Below are positions 45,004 to 53,944 of a stretch of DNA of 64,000 nucleotides, piece after piece. The notes below the pieces were generated by a model that was not told the origin of the DNA, did no database searches, and saw only the letters and a program-made list of their open reading frames with translations. This DNA comes from Pedobacter suwonensis. GTDB taxonomy: Bacteria > Bacteroidota > Bacteroidia > Sphingobacteriales > Sphingobacteriaceae. The DNA lies in NCBI RefSeq assembly GCF_900111825.1, contig NZ_FOJM01000017.1:108490-172489 (forward strand), written 5' to 3'. The position numbers and the translations under genes are program-made. Numbering within the stretch: the first letter of the stretch is position 1; every line of letters begins with the position of its first letter.

Positions 45004-45711
45004 TTAAACCAAATAGAAGAATGTAAATACAAACACCCATACTAAATCTACAAAGTGCCAGTATAAACCCACTTTTTCAACCATTAAATAATGGCCTCTT
45101 TTTTCGAAAGTTCCGTTAATCGTCATAATCAAAATGATCACATTAATCATAACCCCACTAAATACGTGGAAACCGTGGAAACCGGTAATGGTAAAGAATA
45201 AGTTTGCAAACTGCTGAGCAGCAACCAAGGAAACAGGCCCATCAAATAAATGTTTCAATTCTTCAGCCGATGGAATAGTTCCCCACCAGAAACCTTCATG
45301 GTGCAGGTGACTCCATTCTAAAGCCTGGCAGCCCAGGAACATGAAACCAAAGATAATGGTAGCTACAAGCCATCCGATTACTTCTTTTTTAGCGCGACGG
45401 TGTCCAGCCTCAACTGCCATAACCATGGTTACAGAACTTAAGATCAGGATAAAAGTCATGATACCCACGAATACTAATGGAGCACCTGTATCTTTAATAC
45501 CAGGTATAGACTGGAAAACCAAATCAGGATCTGGCCATGTTAATTTAGAAAAACGCTGAGCGCCGTAGTAGATCAATAAAGATGAAAAAGTAAAAGCATC
45601 TGATAAAAGGAAAAACCACATCATGATTTTACCATATTCTACCGACCACGGAGAACGACCACCATTCCATGGCCCGGTTTTAACTTGATCTAATTGTGAT
45701 ACTGCATTCAT
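45004..45711 (-). CDS. ctaE: Cytochrome c oxidase subunit III
   Basis: The 235-residue membrane protein has the subunit III signature: WFFLLSDAFTFSSLLIYYG near the N-terminus, EWSHLHHEGFWWGTIPSA in a loop, FTITGFHGFHVFSGV with conserved His residues, and GLYWHFVDLVWVFVFTFFYLV at the C-terminus. It has about six or seven helices and is close to the usual length. The protein lies beside subunit I and supports proton uptake. Located 25 bases before subunit IV. Confidence 0.93.
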   Translation of the reverse strand: MNAVSQLDQVKTGPWNGGRSPWSVEYGKIMMWFFLLSDAFTFSSLLIYYGAQRFSKLTWPDPDLVFQSIPGIKDTGAPLVFVGIMTFILILSSVTMVMAVEAGHRRAKKEVIGWLVATIIFGFMFLGCQALEWSHLHHEGFWWGTIPSAEELKHLFDGPVSLVAAQQFANLFFTITGFHGFHVFSGVMINVIILIMTINGTFEKRGHYLMVEKVGLYWHFVDLVWVFVFTFFYLV

Positions 45712-45742
45712 TTGGAAATAGTATAATAGTTTGTTAACAAAT

Positions 45743-46321
45743 TTAACGGTTCAAAAGTAAAAAAACATACAGATATATCCATAATATATCTATAAAATGC
45801 CAAAAAATAGAAGCGATTTCCATTCTATACTGAACTTTGGCAACAGGCAGGCTTTTATAGCTACCGGCTAAAGCACTTATAATAAGGCCAACACCTGCAA
45901 TAATGTGCAAAAGGTGCATTCCAGATACCACATAAATAAATGATATTGCGGCATTGTTTCCTACCAAAGTTGCTCCGGTTCTCACCATACTTCCCCAGGC
46001 ATTGAACTGCATCACACCAAAAGCAACAGCTAATATTACGGTAATCCAAAGCATGTTACGCTGTAAGCTGAAATTCAGTTTCTTTAAAGCCCTGGAGGCT
46101 AACACCAAGGTAATACTGCTGGCTAAAATAACCAAACTCGAATAAATAAAGGCGTCAGGCAATACCAAACCGTGTCCCTTCCCTTTTGAGGCGGCAAATA
46201 CCAGGTAATAACTGGTAAAACCACCAAACATAATTGTTGATGATACGACAAATAACCAAACGATAAATTTTCTTGGTTTTGGGTCAAACGTATCCTGCAT
46301 CTTTTCCATTGTTAGCACCAT
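45743..46321 (-). CDS. Second subunit III-type protein (haem-copper oxidase subunit III family)
   Basis: The 192-residue protein has five helices and belongs to the subunit III family: IVWLFVVSSTIMFGGFTSYYLVF, FIYVVSGMHLLHIIAGVGLI (the conserved GxHxxH-like core) and IASIFWHFIDILWIYLYVFLLLN (the WHFxDxxW C-terminal motif). It is shorter than ctaE because the first helices are missing, and it lies directly upstream of ctaE (31 bases). Paired subunit III-like genes are common in Bacteroidota cox operons. Start MVLTMEKMQD or MEKMQD. Confidence 0.9.
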   Translation of the reverse strand: MVLTMEKMQDTFDPKPRKFIVWLFVVSSTIMFGGFTSYYLVFAASKGKGHGLVLPDAFIYSSLVILASSITLVLASRALKKLNFSLQRNMLWITVILAVAFGVMQFNAWGSMVRTGATLVGNNAAISFIYVVSGMHLLHIIAGVGLIISALAGSYKSLPVAKVQYRMEIASIFWHFIDILWIYLYVFLLLNR

Positions 46322-46324
46322 AAA

Positions 46325-47233
46325 TTATTTTGCTATAAAATTTAATAATAAGCCCAACTGTACCGCCGGGATGTAAAAAAAAGAACAGAACATTACTTTC
46401 CTGGCATCTGCCAGTTCTCTGCTCATTAAAAGTTTAAAAGCCAACCAGCTAAAAATGAGTCCGGCAATCAGGGATAAACCAGCAATATAATAACCGCCAA
46501 AACCATAAATGGTTGGCAATAAACTTACCGGAATTAAAATCAGCGTACTTAAAAAAGTTAAAAGTGCGGTTAATTTATCTCTTTTTTTGGTAGGCAATAG
46601 CCTGAAACCCGCTTTCTTGTAGTCATCATCTAAAACCCAGGCAATTGCCCAGAAGTGAGGGAACTGCCATACAAACTGGATCAAAAACAAAATAACAGCG
46701 ATGTAATAGTCAATTTCATGAAACATTTCAGCCTTTAAGCTCCCAAATGCGGCAAGATAACCAATAAGTGGCGGTAAAGCCCCTGGAATAGCACCCACAA
46801 AAACAGCAACTGGCGATTTTCTCTTCAATGGTGTATACGCAAAAGCATATAATAAAATTGAAAATACCGATAATAACCCTGTTTCCAGATTTAAGTGTCC
46901 CAACAGCCAGGTACCTGAAAATGCCATAAAAACGCCCAAAATCAATCCCTGTCCGGTGGTCATTCTACCTGCCGGCATCGGGCGGTCTTTGGTTCTAGAC
47001 ATTAATTTATCCAGATCTTTTTCAATAATCTCGTTAAAACAGTTTGCAGCAGCGGTTACCAAAAATCCCCCAGCAATTAATATTAACCAGTTGCCCCAAT
47101 CAATACTCGGGATATGGCCTCTGCCTACCTGCATTTTCTGCCCGATCAAAAAAGAAATCGATGCCGAAAACACCACCGTAAACGATAGCCTGAATTTGAT
47201 AAGTTTAGAAAAATCTGAAAGATATTGCTTCAA
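46325..47233 (-). CDS. ctaB: Protohaem IX farnesyltransferase (haem O synthase)
   Basis: The 302-residue membrane prenyltransferase (UbiA superfamily) has the first Asp-rich motif NCFNEIIEKDLDKLMSRTKDRPMP and the second IAWVLDDDYKKAGFRLLP, with about nine helices. It adds a farnesyl tail to haem b to make haem O, the precursor of haem A. The next step is made by CtaA, encoded 12 bases upstream, so the two-step pathway sits together in the oxidase operon. Confidence 0.95.
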   Translation of the reverse strand: MKQYLSDFSKLIKFRLSFTVVFSASISFLIGQKMQVGRGHIPSIDWGNWLILIAGGFLVTAAANCFNEIIEKDLDKLMSRTKDRPMPAGRMTTGQGLILGVFMAFSGTWLLGHLNLETGLLSVFSILLYAFAYTPLKRKSPVAVFVGAIPGALPPLIGYLAAFGSLKAEMFHEIDYYIAVILFLIQFVWQFPHFWAIAWVLDDDYKKAGFRLLPTKKRDKLTALLTFLSTLILIPVSLLPTIYGFGGYYIAGLSLIAGLIFSWLAFKLLMSRELADARKVMFCSFFYIPAVQLGLLLNFIAK

Positions 47234-47245
47234 TTTTCTTAAATA

Positions 47246-48304
47246 TTATTGTTTATATGTACTTGTTCTGTAAACCAGTAAGTACAGATAAAACTGTAAA
47301 CTAAACAACAGCGTAGAGAACAAAATGTGCAGTGCCTGCGCTGCTGGTGGAAAAGCAATATATGCTAAAGCTAAACCACTTAATAATTGAACAAAGAGCG
47401 TAACTAAAATAAACTTGGCTGTTAGCAACGGAGCCGCTTTACCACTAAAACGGTCAATAACCATTTTATAAACCACACCGTTGGTGATTACCACCAAAAT
47501 GGCCAAATCACGATGATAAGAAAAAATATGTCCCACCTTCGAAATCCATGTTGCCTTCTCACTATAGCCTAAAGATTTGGCAATTACATCTATTGCCTCC
47601 CTTACATCGGTGCCCAAAATAATCTGAATAATGCTCACTGCAAGTGTGAAGAACAAAAAGCCTTTAAGCCATAATATTTTATACATAATTACCGAAGGTG
47701 CTTTATTGAGCTGTTTTGCGTAATTATACGTATATATTGAGATGGCCAATATTACCAATGCTAAAAGCATGTGTACGGTTACCACCCATTGTGCCAGATT
47801 GGTTGATACTACAATAGATCCCAGCCAGGCTTGATAGCCCACAACAAAAATATTCAGTACACTCAATACAATGATTCGTTTAGCCGTTTTCCGATAGGTA
47901 AAAGAATAAATAGCAGTAAGCAATAGAAAGATGCCTGCAGCTACGCCTACTAAGCGGTTCAGGTACTCTGTCCACGTTTTGGCTGGATTAAATTCTTCTG
48001 GTATAGTTATACTTCTATCGTTCCTGATGCTATCAGCAAGGGCAACTTTGCCCATACTTTCCAGGTATTTAGCGAATTTTTCATTCTTCTTCAAGCGGCC
48101 AGCTACATATTTCTCCTTATAATTGGCAGGAAGTTGAGATACATCGGTTGGCGGAATGTAACGGTCGAAACATTTTGGCCAATCCGGACACCCCATGCCG
48201 GATCCGGTACTACGTACAATACCTCCGGCAAGTACAACCAATAGTGTGACTATGATGGTTGTAAGATTAATGTTAATGAAACGCTGTTCTGATCTGCTGA
48301 CCAT
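47246..48304 (-). CDS. ctaA: Haem A synthase (CtaA/Cox15)
   Basis: The 352-residue protein has eight predicted helices. The first periplasmic loop shows STGSGMGCPDWPKCFDRYIPP, with the two Cys of the conserved pair, and a nearby EYLNRLVGVAAG block; His residues follow in VTVHMLLALVILA and FSYHRDLAILVV, and HILFSTLLFSLQF near the end. It oxidises haem O to haem A. It is separated from ctaD by a terminator-like hairpin, so its level may be lower than that of the structural subunits. Confidence 0.94.
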   Translation of the reverse strand: MVSRSEQRFININLTTIIVTLLVVLAGGIVRSTGSGMGCPDWPKCFDRYIPPTDVSQLPANYKEKYVAGRLKKNEKFAKYLESMGKVALADSIRNDRSITIPEEFNPAKTWTEYLNRLVGVAAGIFLLLTAIYSFTYRKTAKRIIVLSVLNIFVVGYQAWLGSIVVSTNLAQWVVTVHMLLALVILAISIYTYNYAKQLNKAPSVIMYKILWLKGFLFFTLAVSIIQIILGTDVREAIDVIAKSLGYSEKATWISKVGHIFSYHRDLAILVVITNGVVYKMVIDRFSGKAAPLLTAKFILVTLFVQLLSGLALAYIAFPPAAQALHILFSTLLFSLQFYLYLLVYRTSTYKQ

Positions 48305-48316
48305 ATATCTATAAGA

Positions 48317-48360
48317 TAAAAAGGGTATCCGGATAAGCAGAAACTTAATCAGATACCCCT
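48317..48360 (-). terminator. Terminator-like hairpin between ctaD and ctaA (possible attenuator)
   Basis: On the minus strand, GGGGTATC pairs with GATACCC (48323-48330 with 48352-48359), with an inner GATTAAG/CTTATC stem, and is followed by TTTTTATC. It sits in the 80-base gap between ctaD and ctaA and could reduce read-through into haem-A and assembly genes. Confidence 0.6.
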
Positions 48361-48384
48361 TTGAAATTTTATTTAAAGCTTAAA

Positions 48385-50265
48385 CTATCTCTTGTTTTCT
48401 GTAACAGGATTAGCTAATTCCCAATCTTGCTGAATTTTTTCCGCTTCCTCATTTCCTTCAAAATCATGAGGTAAGTTAGAGCTCATCGTTTGAGAGAAAG
48501 GAACAGTTTGCGGAATAAAATCTGCGTCATGTCCTGGCTTGCTATAATCATATGGCCATCTGTAAACCGTTGGGATTTCACCTGGCCAGTTACCATGCAA
48601 GTGTTCAACAGGTGCAGTCCATTCTAAAGTATTCGCTTCCCAAGGATTTTGAGGGGCTACTTTTCCTTTAAAGATGGAGTAAAAGAAGTTAAATAGGAAC
48701 GCTACCTGAGCCAGAGCCGCCATAATAGCTGCCCAGGTTACAAATACGTTAACAGTTAACCATTTCTTCATAAATTCAAACTCGGTAAACGCATAGTAAC
48801 GACGTGGTACCCCATCTAAACCTAAGAAGTGAAGTGGAAAGAACACCAGGTAAGCTGCAATGAAAGTTAACCAGAAATGTAAGTATCCCAATTTAGCATT
48901 CATCATTCTACCGAACATTCTGGGAAACCAGTGATAAACACCTGCAAGCATACCAAAAATTGCTGCAGATCCCATTACCAGGTGGAAGTGGGCAACAACA
49001 AAATAAGTATCGTGTAAGTTAATATCCAAAGAAGCATTTCCTAAGAAGATACCGGTTAAACCACCAGAGATAAAGAATGAAACTAAACCAATAGCGAATA
49101 ACATGGCCGGCGTAAAACGGATATTACCTCTCCATAATGTAGCCAGATAGTTAAACGTTTTTACTGCAGATGGTACCGCAATGATTAACGTAGTAATCAT
49201 AAATACACCTCCCAATAATGGATTCATACCCGTTACAAACATGTGGTGACCCCAAACGATGAATGATAATACGGTAATACCGATTAGTGAGTAAACCATT
49301 GCATGGTAACCAAAAATTGGCTTACGTGCATTTACTGAAATCACTTCAGATGAGATACCCAATGCCGGCATAATTACGATATAAACCTCAGGGTGACCTA
49401 AAAACCAGAATAAGTGTTGCCATAAGATTGGTGAACCACCTTCATTTGGTAAAATATCAGTACCCATTACGATATCTGATAAATAGAAACTGGTACCGAA
49501 GCTGCGATCAAATACCATTAACACTACACCAGCTACAAGAACCGGGAAAGATAGGATACCTAAAATTGCGGTTAAGAAGAAAGCCCAGATCGGTAATGGC
49601 ATTTTCCAAAGATCCATCCCTTTAGTACGCATATTTAAAATCGTACTTACGTAGTTAATACCACCCATTAAAGATGAAGCTACGAAAAGCACCATACTAA
49701 TTAACCACAAAGTCATACCCAAGCCTGAACCTGGCATAGCCTTAGCTACAACAGATAATGGCGGATAAACCGTCCAACCACCTGATGCTGGTCCCGTTTG
49801 AATGAAGAATGATGACATCATGATCACACAAGCCATAAAGAAGAACCAGTAAGACAACATGTTCAAGAATGGTGAGGCCATGTCTCTTGCACCTATCTGA
49901 AGTGGGATTAATAAGTTACTAAACGTTCCACTTAAACCAGCTGTAAGTACAAAAAATACCATAATGGTACCGTGAATGGTAACCAAAGCCAGATAAAAGT
50001 CGGGCTTTATACGACCGCCCTCAGCCCATTTGCCTAAGAAAGTTTCTAAGAAAGGGAAGTTTTGATCTGGCCATGCCAATTGGATACGGAATAGGATTGA
50101 CAAGCCCATTGCAATTACCGCCATGATAATACCGGTAATCAAAAATTGCTTGGCAATCATTTTATGATCCATACTAAAGATATACTTTGAAATCAAAGTC
50201 TCTTTATGATGCCCATGATCAGCGTGATCGTGATTGTGTTCGTCGTGTAATGCTATTGTTGACAT
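48385..50265 (-). CDS. ctaD: Cytochrome c oxidase subunit I
   Basis: The 626-residue protein has a His/Asp-rich cytosolic N-terminus and about 12 helices. The active-site motifs are visible: HGTIMVFFVL (haem a ligand), WFLGHPEVYIVIMPALG (CuB His and cross-linked Tyr), WGHHMFVTGM (CuB His pair) and HDTYFVVAHFHLVMGSAA (haem a3 and haem a ligands). The Glu-less D-channel end cannot be settled by eye. It is an A-type oxidase core partner of the ctaC subunit II 23 bases upstream. Together with Alternative Complex III it forms the terminal electron route. Confidence 0.96.
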   Translation of the reverse strand: MSTIALHDEHNHDHADHGHHKETLISKYIFSMDHKMIAKQFLITGIIMAVIAMGLSILFRIQLAWPDQNFPFLETFLGKWAEGGRIKPDFYLALVTIHGTIMVFFVLTAGLSGTFSNLLIPLQIGARDMASPFLNMLSYWFFFMACVIMMSSFFIQTGPASGGWTVYPPLSVVAKAMPGSGLGMTLWLISMVLFVASSLMGGINYVSTILNMRTKGMDLWKMPLPIWAFFLTAILGILSFPVLVAGVVLMVFDRSFGTSFYLSDIVMGTDILPNEGGSPILWQHLFWFLGHPEVYIVIMPALGISSEVISVNARKPIFGYHAMVYSLIGITVLSFIVWGHHMFVTGMNPLLGGVFMITTLIIAVPSAVKTFNYLATLWRGNIRFTPAMLFAIGLVSFFISGGLTGIFLGNASLDINLHDTYFVVAHFHLVMGSAAIFGMLAGVYHWFPRMFGRMMNAKLGYLHFWLTFIAAYLVFFPLHFLGLDGVPRRYYAFTEFEFMKKWLTVNVFVTWAAIMAALAQVAFLFNFFYSIFKGKVAPQNPWEANTLEWTAPVEHLHGNWPGEIPTVYRWPYDYSKPGHDADFIPQTVPFSQTMSSNLPHDFEGNEEAEKIQQDWELANPVTENKR

Positions 50266-50288
50266 AATTCGTTCGCTCCTGCTTAATA

Positions 50289-51521
50289 TTATTTATTTAA
50301 AGCCATTTGGTTAGTTTTTACAGCTGCTGAATCTTTAGCTGCTGAATCTGCTTCTGATTTTACAGGTGCAGGTGCCACTGGCAAATTAAATTGTTTTCTT
50401 AAATCGTCATTTAAGTATGTTTTCTGTTCTGCAATCCAGGTTTTGTATTCAGCCTCTGAGACTACACGAACAACTTTTTGCATGTTATAATGACCAGATC
50501 CACAGATTTTTGCACATAAGAAAAGGTAATTAAAATTCGGATCGTTGGTTTCCTGCTGCATTTCTGCAGTCGTTTTTGTAGGCGTAAATTCAAAAACCGT
50601 TCTCATACCCGGTACGGTATTTAACTGTACCCTAAAGTGTGGCATATAAAAACTGTGAATTACATCTTTACTCGTCAGAATAAGTTTAACTGGTTTACCC
50701 ACAGGAAGCACCATCTCATCTGCCATTTCATCATCACGAGAATTAACATCTTTAAAATCAATACCCAATGTATTGGTTGCTGTAGTTAACTTATAATTCT
50801 TTTTACCTACAATTCCGTCAGCTCCAGGATAGCGGATAGACCATTTGAACTGCTCAGAAGTAACTTCAATCTGCAATGGCTTGTTATTTGGATCCTCAAC
50901 TTTGAAGAAAATAGATCTCCAGGTTAAGAAACCCATTAAAACCAAAACAGTTAATACTAAAGCCGGAACAATGGTCCAGATTTTTTCAATGGTATTATTG
51001 TGTGGATAGTAGTAAGCTTTTCTCTTTGCAGAATATTTATAGATGTAAGAAAATCCGAACAACAGGATGTGTGTTGCTATGAAAACGATTGTGGTAATGA
51101 TTAATGTTAAATTAAACATTCTGTCAATTTTCTTTCCATGCTCAGATGCAGCATCAGGAAGTAACATTGATCCATGTACCGTATATTCCCAATATACCCC
51201 ATATAAACCGATCACAAGAAACAATGCAAACAAACTTGCATGTACCCTGTTCCAGTTGATACCAACAGGTTTACCTTGTGCTTCGCGGCTTAACTCATAT
51301 ACTTTTATTGCTTTACCAATAATAGCAATGAATAAGCATACCGCAAGGAAAACCAGAATATAAAATATTACCGATTTATAAACCTCGCCCATATCAACTT
51401 TCGGTGCCGCGGCAGCACCTGCTGCTGCATCTTGCGCAAATACGCTAGTGTTTGCAAAAGCAGTAATCAATACTGCCAAAGCTGCGGTCGTTTTATTCGT
51501 TATAAACTTTCTTAAACTCAT
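50289..51521 (-). CDS. ctaC: Cytochrome c oxidase subunit II with CuA site
   Basis: The 410-residue protein has a signal peptide, an extra hydrophobic segment near residue 55, a second at about 95-115 and two subunit-II membrane helices near 128-150 and 178-200. The CuA cupredoxin domain has HSFYMPHFRVQLNTVPGM (first His) and FLCAKICGSGHYNMQKVV (two Cys, His, Met). The residue between the Cys pair, usually Glu-Ile, is Lys-Ile. A long C-terminal tail ends with an Ala/Lys-rich stretch. The longer N-terminus and tail exceed the canonical 280 residues. It takes electrons from the ACIII cytochrome. Confidence 0.95.
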   Translation of the reverse strand: MSLRKFITNKTTAALAVLITAFANTSVFAQDAAAGAAAAPKVDMGEVYKSVIFYILVFLAVCLFIAIIGKAIKVYELSREAQGKPVGINWNRVHASLFALFLVIGLYGVYWEYTVHGSMLLPDAASEHGKKIDRMFNLTLIITTIVFIATHILLFGFSYIYKYSAKRKAYYYPHNNTIEKIWTIVPALVLTVLVLMGFLTWRSIFFKVEDPNNKPLQIEVTSEQFKWSIRYPGADGIVGKKNYKLTTATNTLGIDFKDVNSRDDEMADEMVLPVGKPVKLILTSKDVIHSFYMPHFRVQLNTVPGMRTVFEFTPTKTTAEMQQETNDPNFNYLFLCAKICGSGHYNMQKVVRVVSEAEYKTWIAEQKTYLNDDLRKQFNLPVAPAPVKSEADSAAKDSAAVKTNQMALNK

Positions 51522-51590
51522 TTTCTTAAAAGTAGTACGCTGTACTGCTAATTATAATAATAATTAAATATTTGCTCTATCTTATCATCA

Positions 51591-52814
51591 CTAAAGCTGA
51601 TGATGCAAACTTTCTTGTAATAATGGGTGATTCTTCGCAATTAAAGGCTTTTTGCTTAATGATGATAAAACCGTAAAGGTAAACAATCCTACGAAACCTA
51701 ATGCAATACCGATTTCTACAATTCCAAAACCATTATGACCATCTTCAACCGCACCTGGCATAATCATCTGGTAATAATCTACCCAATGACCTAACAATAC
51801 CACGATAGAAACGAATAATAATTTGGCATCTGTTCTTTTGTTATCTCTATCCATTAATAATAATACAGGCGCTAAGAAATTCATGGCCAGGTTTAAGAAA
51901 AACCAGAACTTATAATATTCAAAACGTTTGTAGAAATATACAGTCTCCTCAGGCATATTTGCATAGTAGATCAATAGGAATTGAGCAAACCATACATAAG
52001 TCCAGAAGATAGAGAAACCAAAAATAAACTGGCCTAAGTTATGCAAGTGGCTATTGTTAACCCATTGCATATAACCAGCTCTTCTTAATAAGATCAGGAT
52101 AACAGCAATAGTTGCCAAACTACTTACCCACATTGCAGCGAAGTTATACCAGCCAAACATGGTAGAGAACCAGTGTGCCTCTAAAGACATGATGGTATCA
52201 AAAGCAAATACCGGAGTAGTAAAACCGTAAATTACCAGGAAGATACAGGCATTTTTGAAGCTTTTTCTGTATGAATTTAAACCGCCTGCCAAGTCTTCAT
52301 TGTAAGAAAACTTAACAAACATGATCGAAAATATACTGTAAACACCTAAGAATACCACCTGGCGGCCTAAGAAAAAAGGCACATTTAAGAATACCGATTT
52401 ACCTGCGATAATAGCATCATAATTAGGGCTGTTCTGATCGGTTAAACCTTCAGCATGCCAGTGGTGATATAAATTGTGCGAGTATAATCCTGCTGAAATA
52501 ACCACTACAAGTATTACAGCCGCTATAGGCAAAGTTTTGGCCATAGCTTGTGGTACACGTAAAATTGATGCAGACCATCCTGCCTGCGCTACATATTGAA
52601 CAGCCAGGAAAAACGTACCAGACATACAAACGCATGCAAAGTAATATGCCATAAGCAACAGGTTAGCAAAAGTACGCTCATGCATTACTTTATCGCCCGC
52701 CAAAAAACCGAACAATACAGCCGCAATACCGATAACGATACCAACAATGCTTAACGTTTTTACTTTCCCTGTAAACTCAAACTGTTCACTAAAATTAATA
52801 TTGTGAGTTCCCAT
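51591..52814 (-). CDS. actF: Alternative Complex III integral subunit ActF
   Basis: The 407-residue membrane protein has about ten helices with few charged residues, including FLLAVQYVAQAGWSASILR-like text at about 75-93 (written FFLAVQYVAQAGW) and HHWHAEGL. It is related to NrfD-like subunits and is the partner of ActC in the membrane part of the complex. It lies 70 bases upstream of ctaC and 14 bases after actE. Family assignment rests on order and topology, as ActF sequences are variable. Confidence 0.9.
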   Translation of the reverse strand: MGTHNINFSEQFEFTGKVKTLSIVGIVIGIAAVLFGFLAGDKVMHERTFANLLLMAYYFACVCMSGTFFLAVQYVAQAGWSASILRVPQAMAKTLPIAAVILVVVISAGLYSHNLYHHWHAEGLTDQNSPNYDAIIAGKSVFLNVPFFLGRQVVFLGVYSIFSIMFVKFSYNEDLAGGLNSYRKSFKNACIFLVIYGFTTPVFAFDTIMSLEAHWFSTMFGWYNFAAMWVSSLATIAVILILLRRAGYMQWVNNSHLHNLGQFIFGFSIFWTYVWFAQFLLIYYANMPEETVYFYKRFEYYKFWFFLNLAMNFLAPVLLLMDRDNKRTDAKLLFVSIVVLLGHWVDYYQMIMPGAVEDGHNGFGIVEIGIALGFVGLFTFTVLSSLSKKPLIAKNHPLLQESLHHQL

Positions 52815-52828
52815 TTATATTTGCTTTA

Positions 52829-53413
52829 CTATTGTCCTTTTTGTAATTGTTGAACATACATCACCACTTTCCAACGATCTGTTGGTGAGATTTGCGAAGC
52901 ATGCGAGCCCATGTTATTTACACCGTATGTAATGGTATGATAAATTTTACCTGCGGTAAGATCAACCATGTTACCACCTCTGGATGATGAACCGGTTTGA
53001 TAAGCAGGTACACCACTAAATTTCTCAATTTTAACCAGGTGTCCCTGTCCATCACCTTTATCTCCGTGGCAAGGGCTACAGAAAACGGTAAACAAGTGTT
53101 TACCCTGGGCCAAATTAACAGTATCAACTGGTAAAGGATTTACCATACTCACTCCTGCTGCTTCATATCCTTCTTTAGTATTAGGATACTCATCATATTC
53201 AGTAAAACCTACCGGTTTGGTATGTGCAGGTGGTAACTGAGCTGTTTTACCATCCTTAAAATTTTTGTTTGGCTGATCCGGATTGTAAGCAATCGGATCA
53301 TACATGTTTCTGGCATATTCTAAGCCAGTACTGCGTTTATCTTTACAAGCAGAAAAGGTAGCTGCAAAAGCGATAGCTAAAAACGCTGTGTAAACAAATT
53401 TATTCTTATTCAT
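52829..53413 (-). CDS. actE: ActE: monohaem cytochrome c lipoprotein of Alternative Complex III
   Basis: The 194-residue protein (start at MNKNKFVYTAF chosen because the upstream in-frame Met would overlap actD by 29 bases) has a lipoprotein signal peptide with FSAC and one haem-binding motif CSPCHGDKGDGQGH (about 118-131). The later Met in NNMGSHASQISP could be the sixth ligand. It probably passes electrons from the ActA haems to the oxidase. The actD stop overlaps this start by 8 bases, so translation is coupled. Confidence 0.92.
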   Translation of the reverse strand: MNKNKFVYTAFLAIAFAATFSACKDKRSTGLEYARNMYDPIAYNPDQPNKNFKDGKTAQLPPAHTKPVGFTEYDEYPNTKEGYEAAGVSMVNPLPVDTVNLAQGKHLFTVFCSPCHGDKGDGQGHLVKIEKFSGVPAYQTGSSSRGGNMVDLTAGKIYHTITYGVNNMGSHASQISPTDRWKVVMYVQQLQKGQ

Positions 53414-53942
53414 AGCTAATGTACTTCCTTTCATTATACTTTATTTCTAAAGCACCTGCATCTTTTAATAATCCATCAATTACAGTATGCGCTGTATTAT
53501 CTTTTGCATCAACTGCAATAACAAAGCGATCATCAGTAGCACGTAGATCCATCACTCTTGGTGCTCTTCCTGGAAATAAGTGAGTAGACGCATAATAAGT
53601 TAACACCATACCGAAAGCACAGAATAATACTGTAAGCTCGAACATTATCGGAATAAAATCCGGTAATGCGAATGATGGTTTACCACCTATGTTTACTCTC
53701 CAGTCGATTACCGCGCAGAAATAAATCAAAGCAAATGCACAGCAGGTACCGGTAATACCAAAGCAAAATGCCGCGATATCGATTCTAGATCTTTTAATTC
53801 CTAATTTGGCTTCTATTCCGTGTATAGGCATCGGTGTATATACATCATAAATACTGATGTTATTTTCCTGAAGCTTTTCGATGCCATGCATCATTTCGTC
53901 AGGATCGCCAAAGCTGCCTAAAATATATTTGATATCACTCAT
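53406..53942 (-). CDS. actD: ActD: DUF3341 membrane subunit of Alternative Complex III
   Basis: The 178-residue protein has a soluble N-terminal part (KYILGSFGDPDEMMHGIEKL, then MPIHGIEAKLGIKRSRI) and two helices (about 60-80 and 98-118), as in DUF3341 proteins. It sits two bases after actC and overlaps actE, the usual ACIII order. It stabilises the membrane part and has no cofactor. Confidence 0.92.
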   Translation of the reverse strand: MSDIKYILGSFGDPDEMMHGIEKLQENNISIYDVYTPMPIHGIEAKLGIKRSRIDIAAFCFGITGTCCAFALIYFCAVIDWRVNIGGKPSFALPDFIPIMFELTVLFCAFGMVLTYYASTHLFPGRAPRVMDLRATDDRFVIAVDAKDNTAHTVIDGLLKDAGALEIKYNERKYISYE

Positions 53943-53944
53943 TG

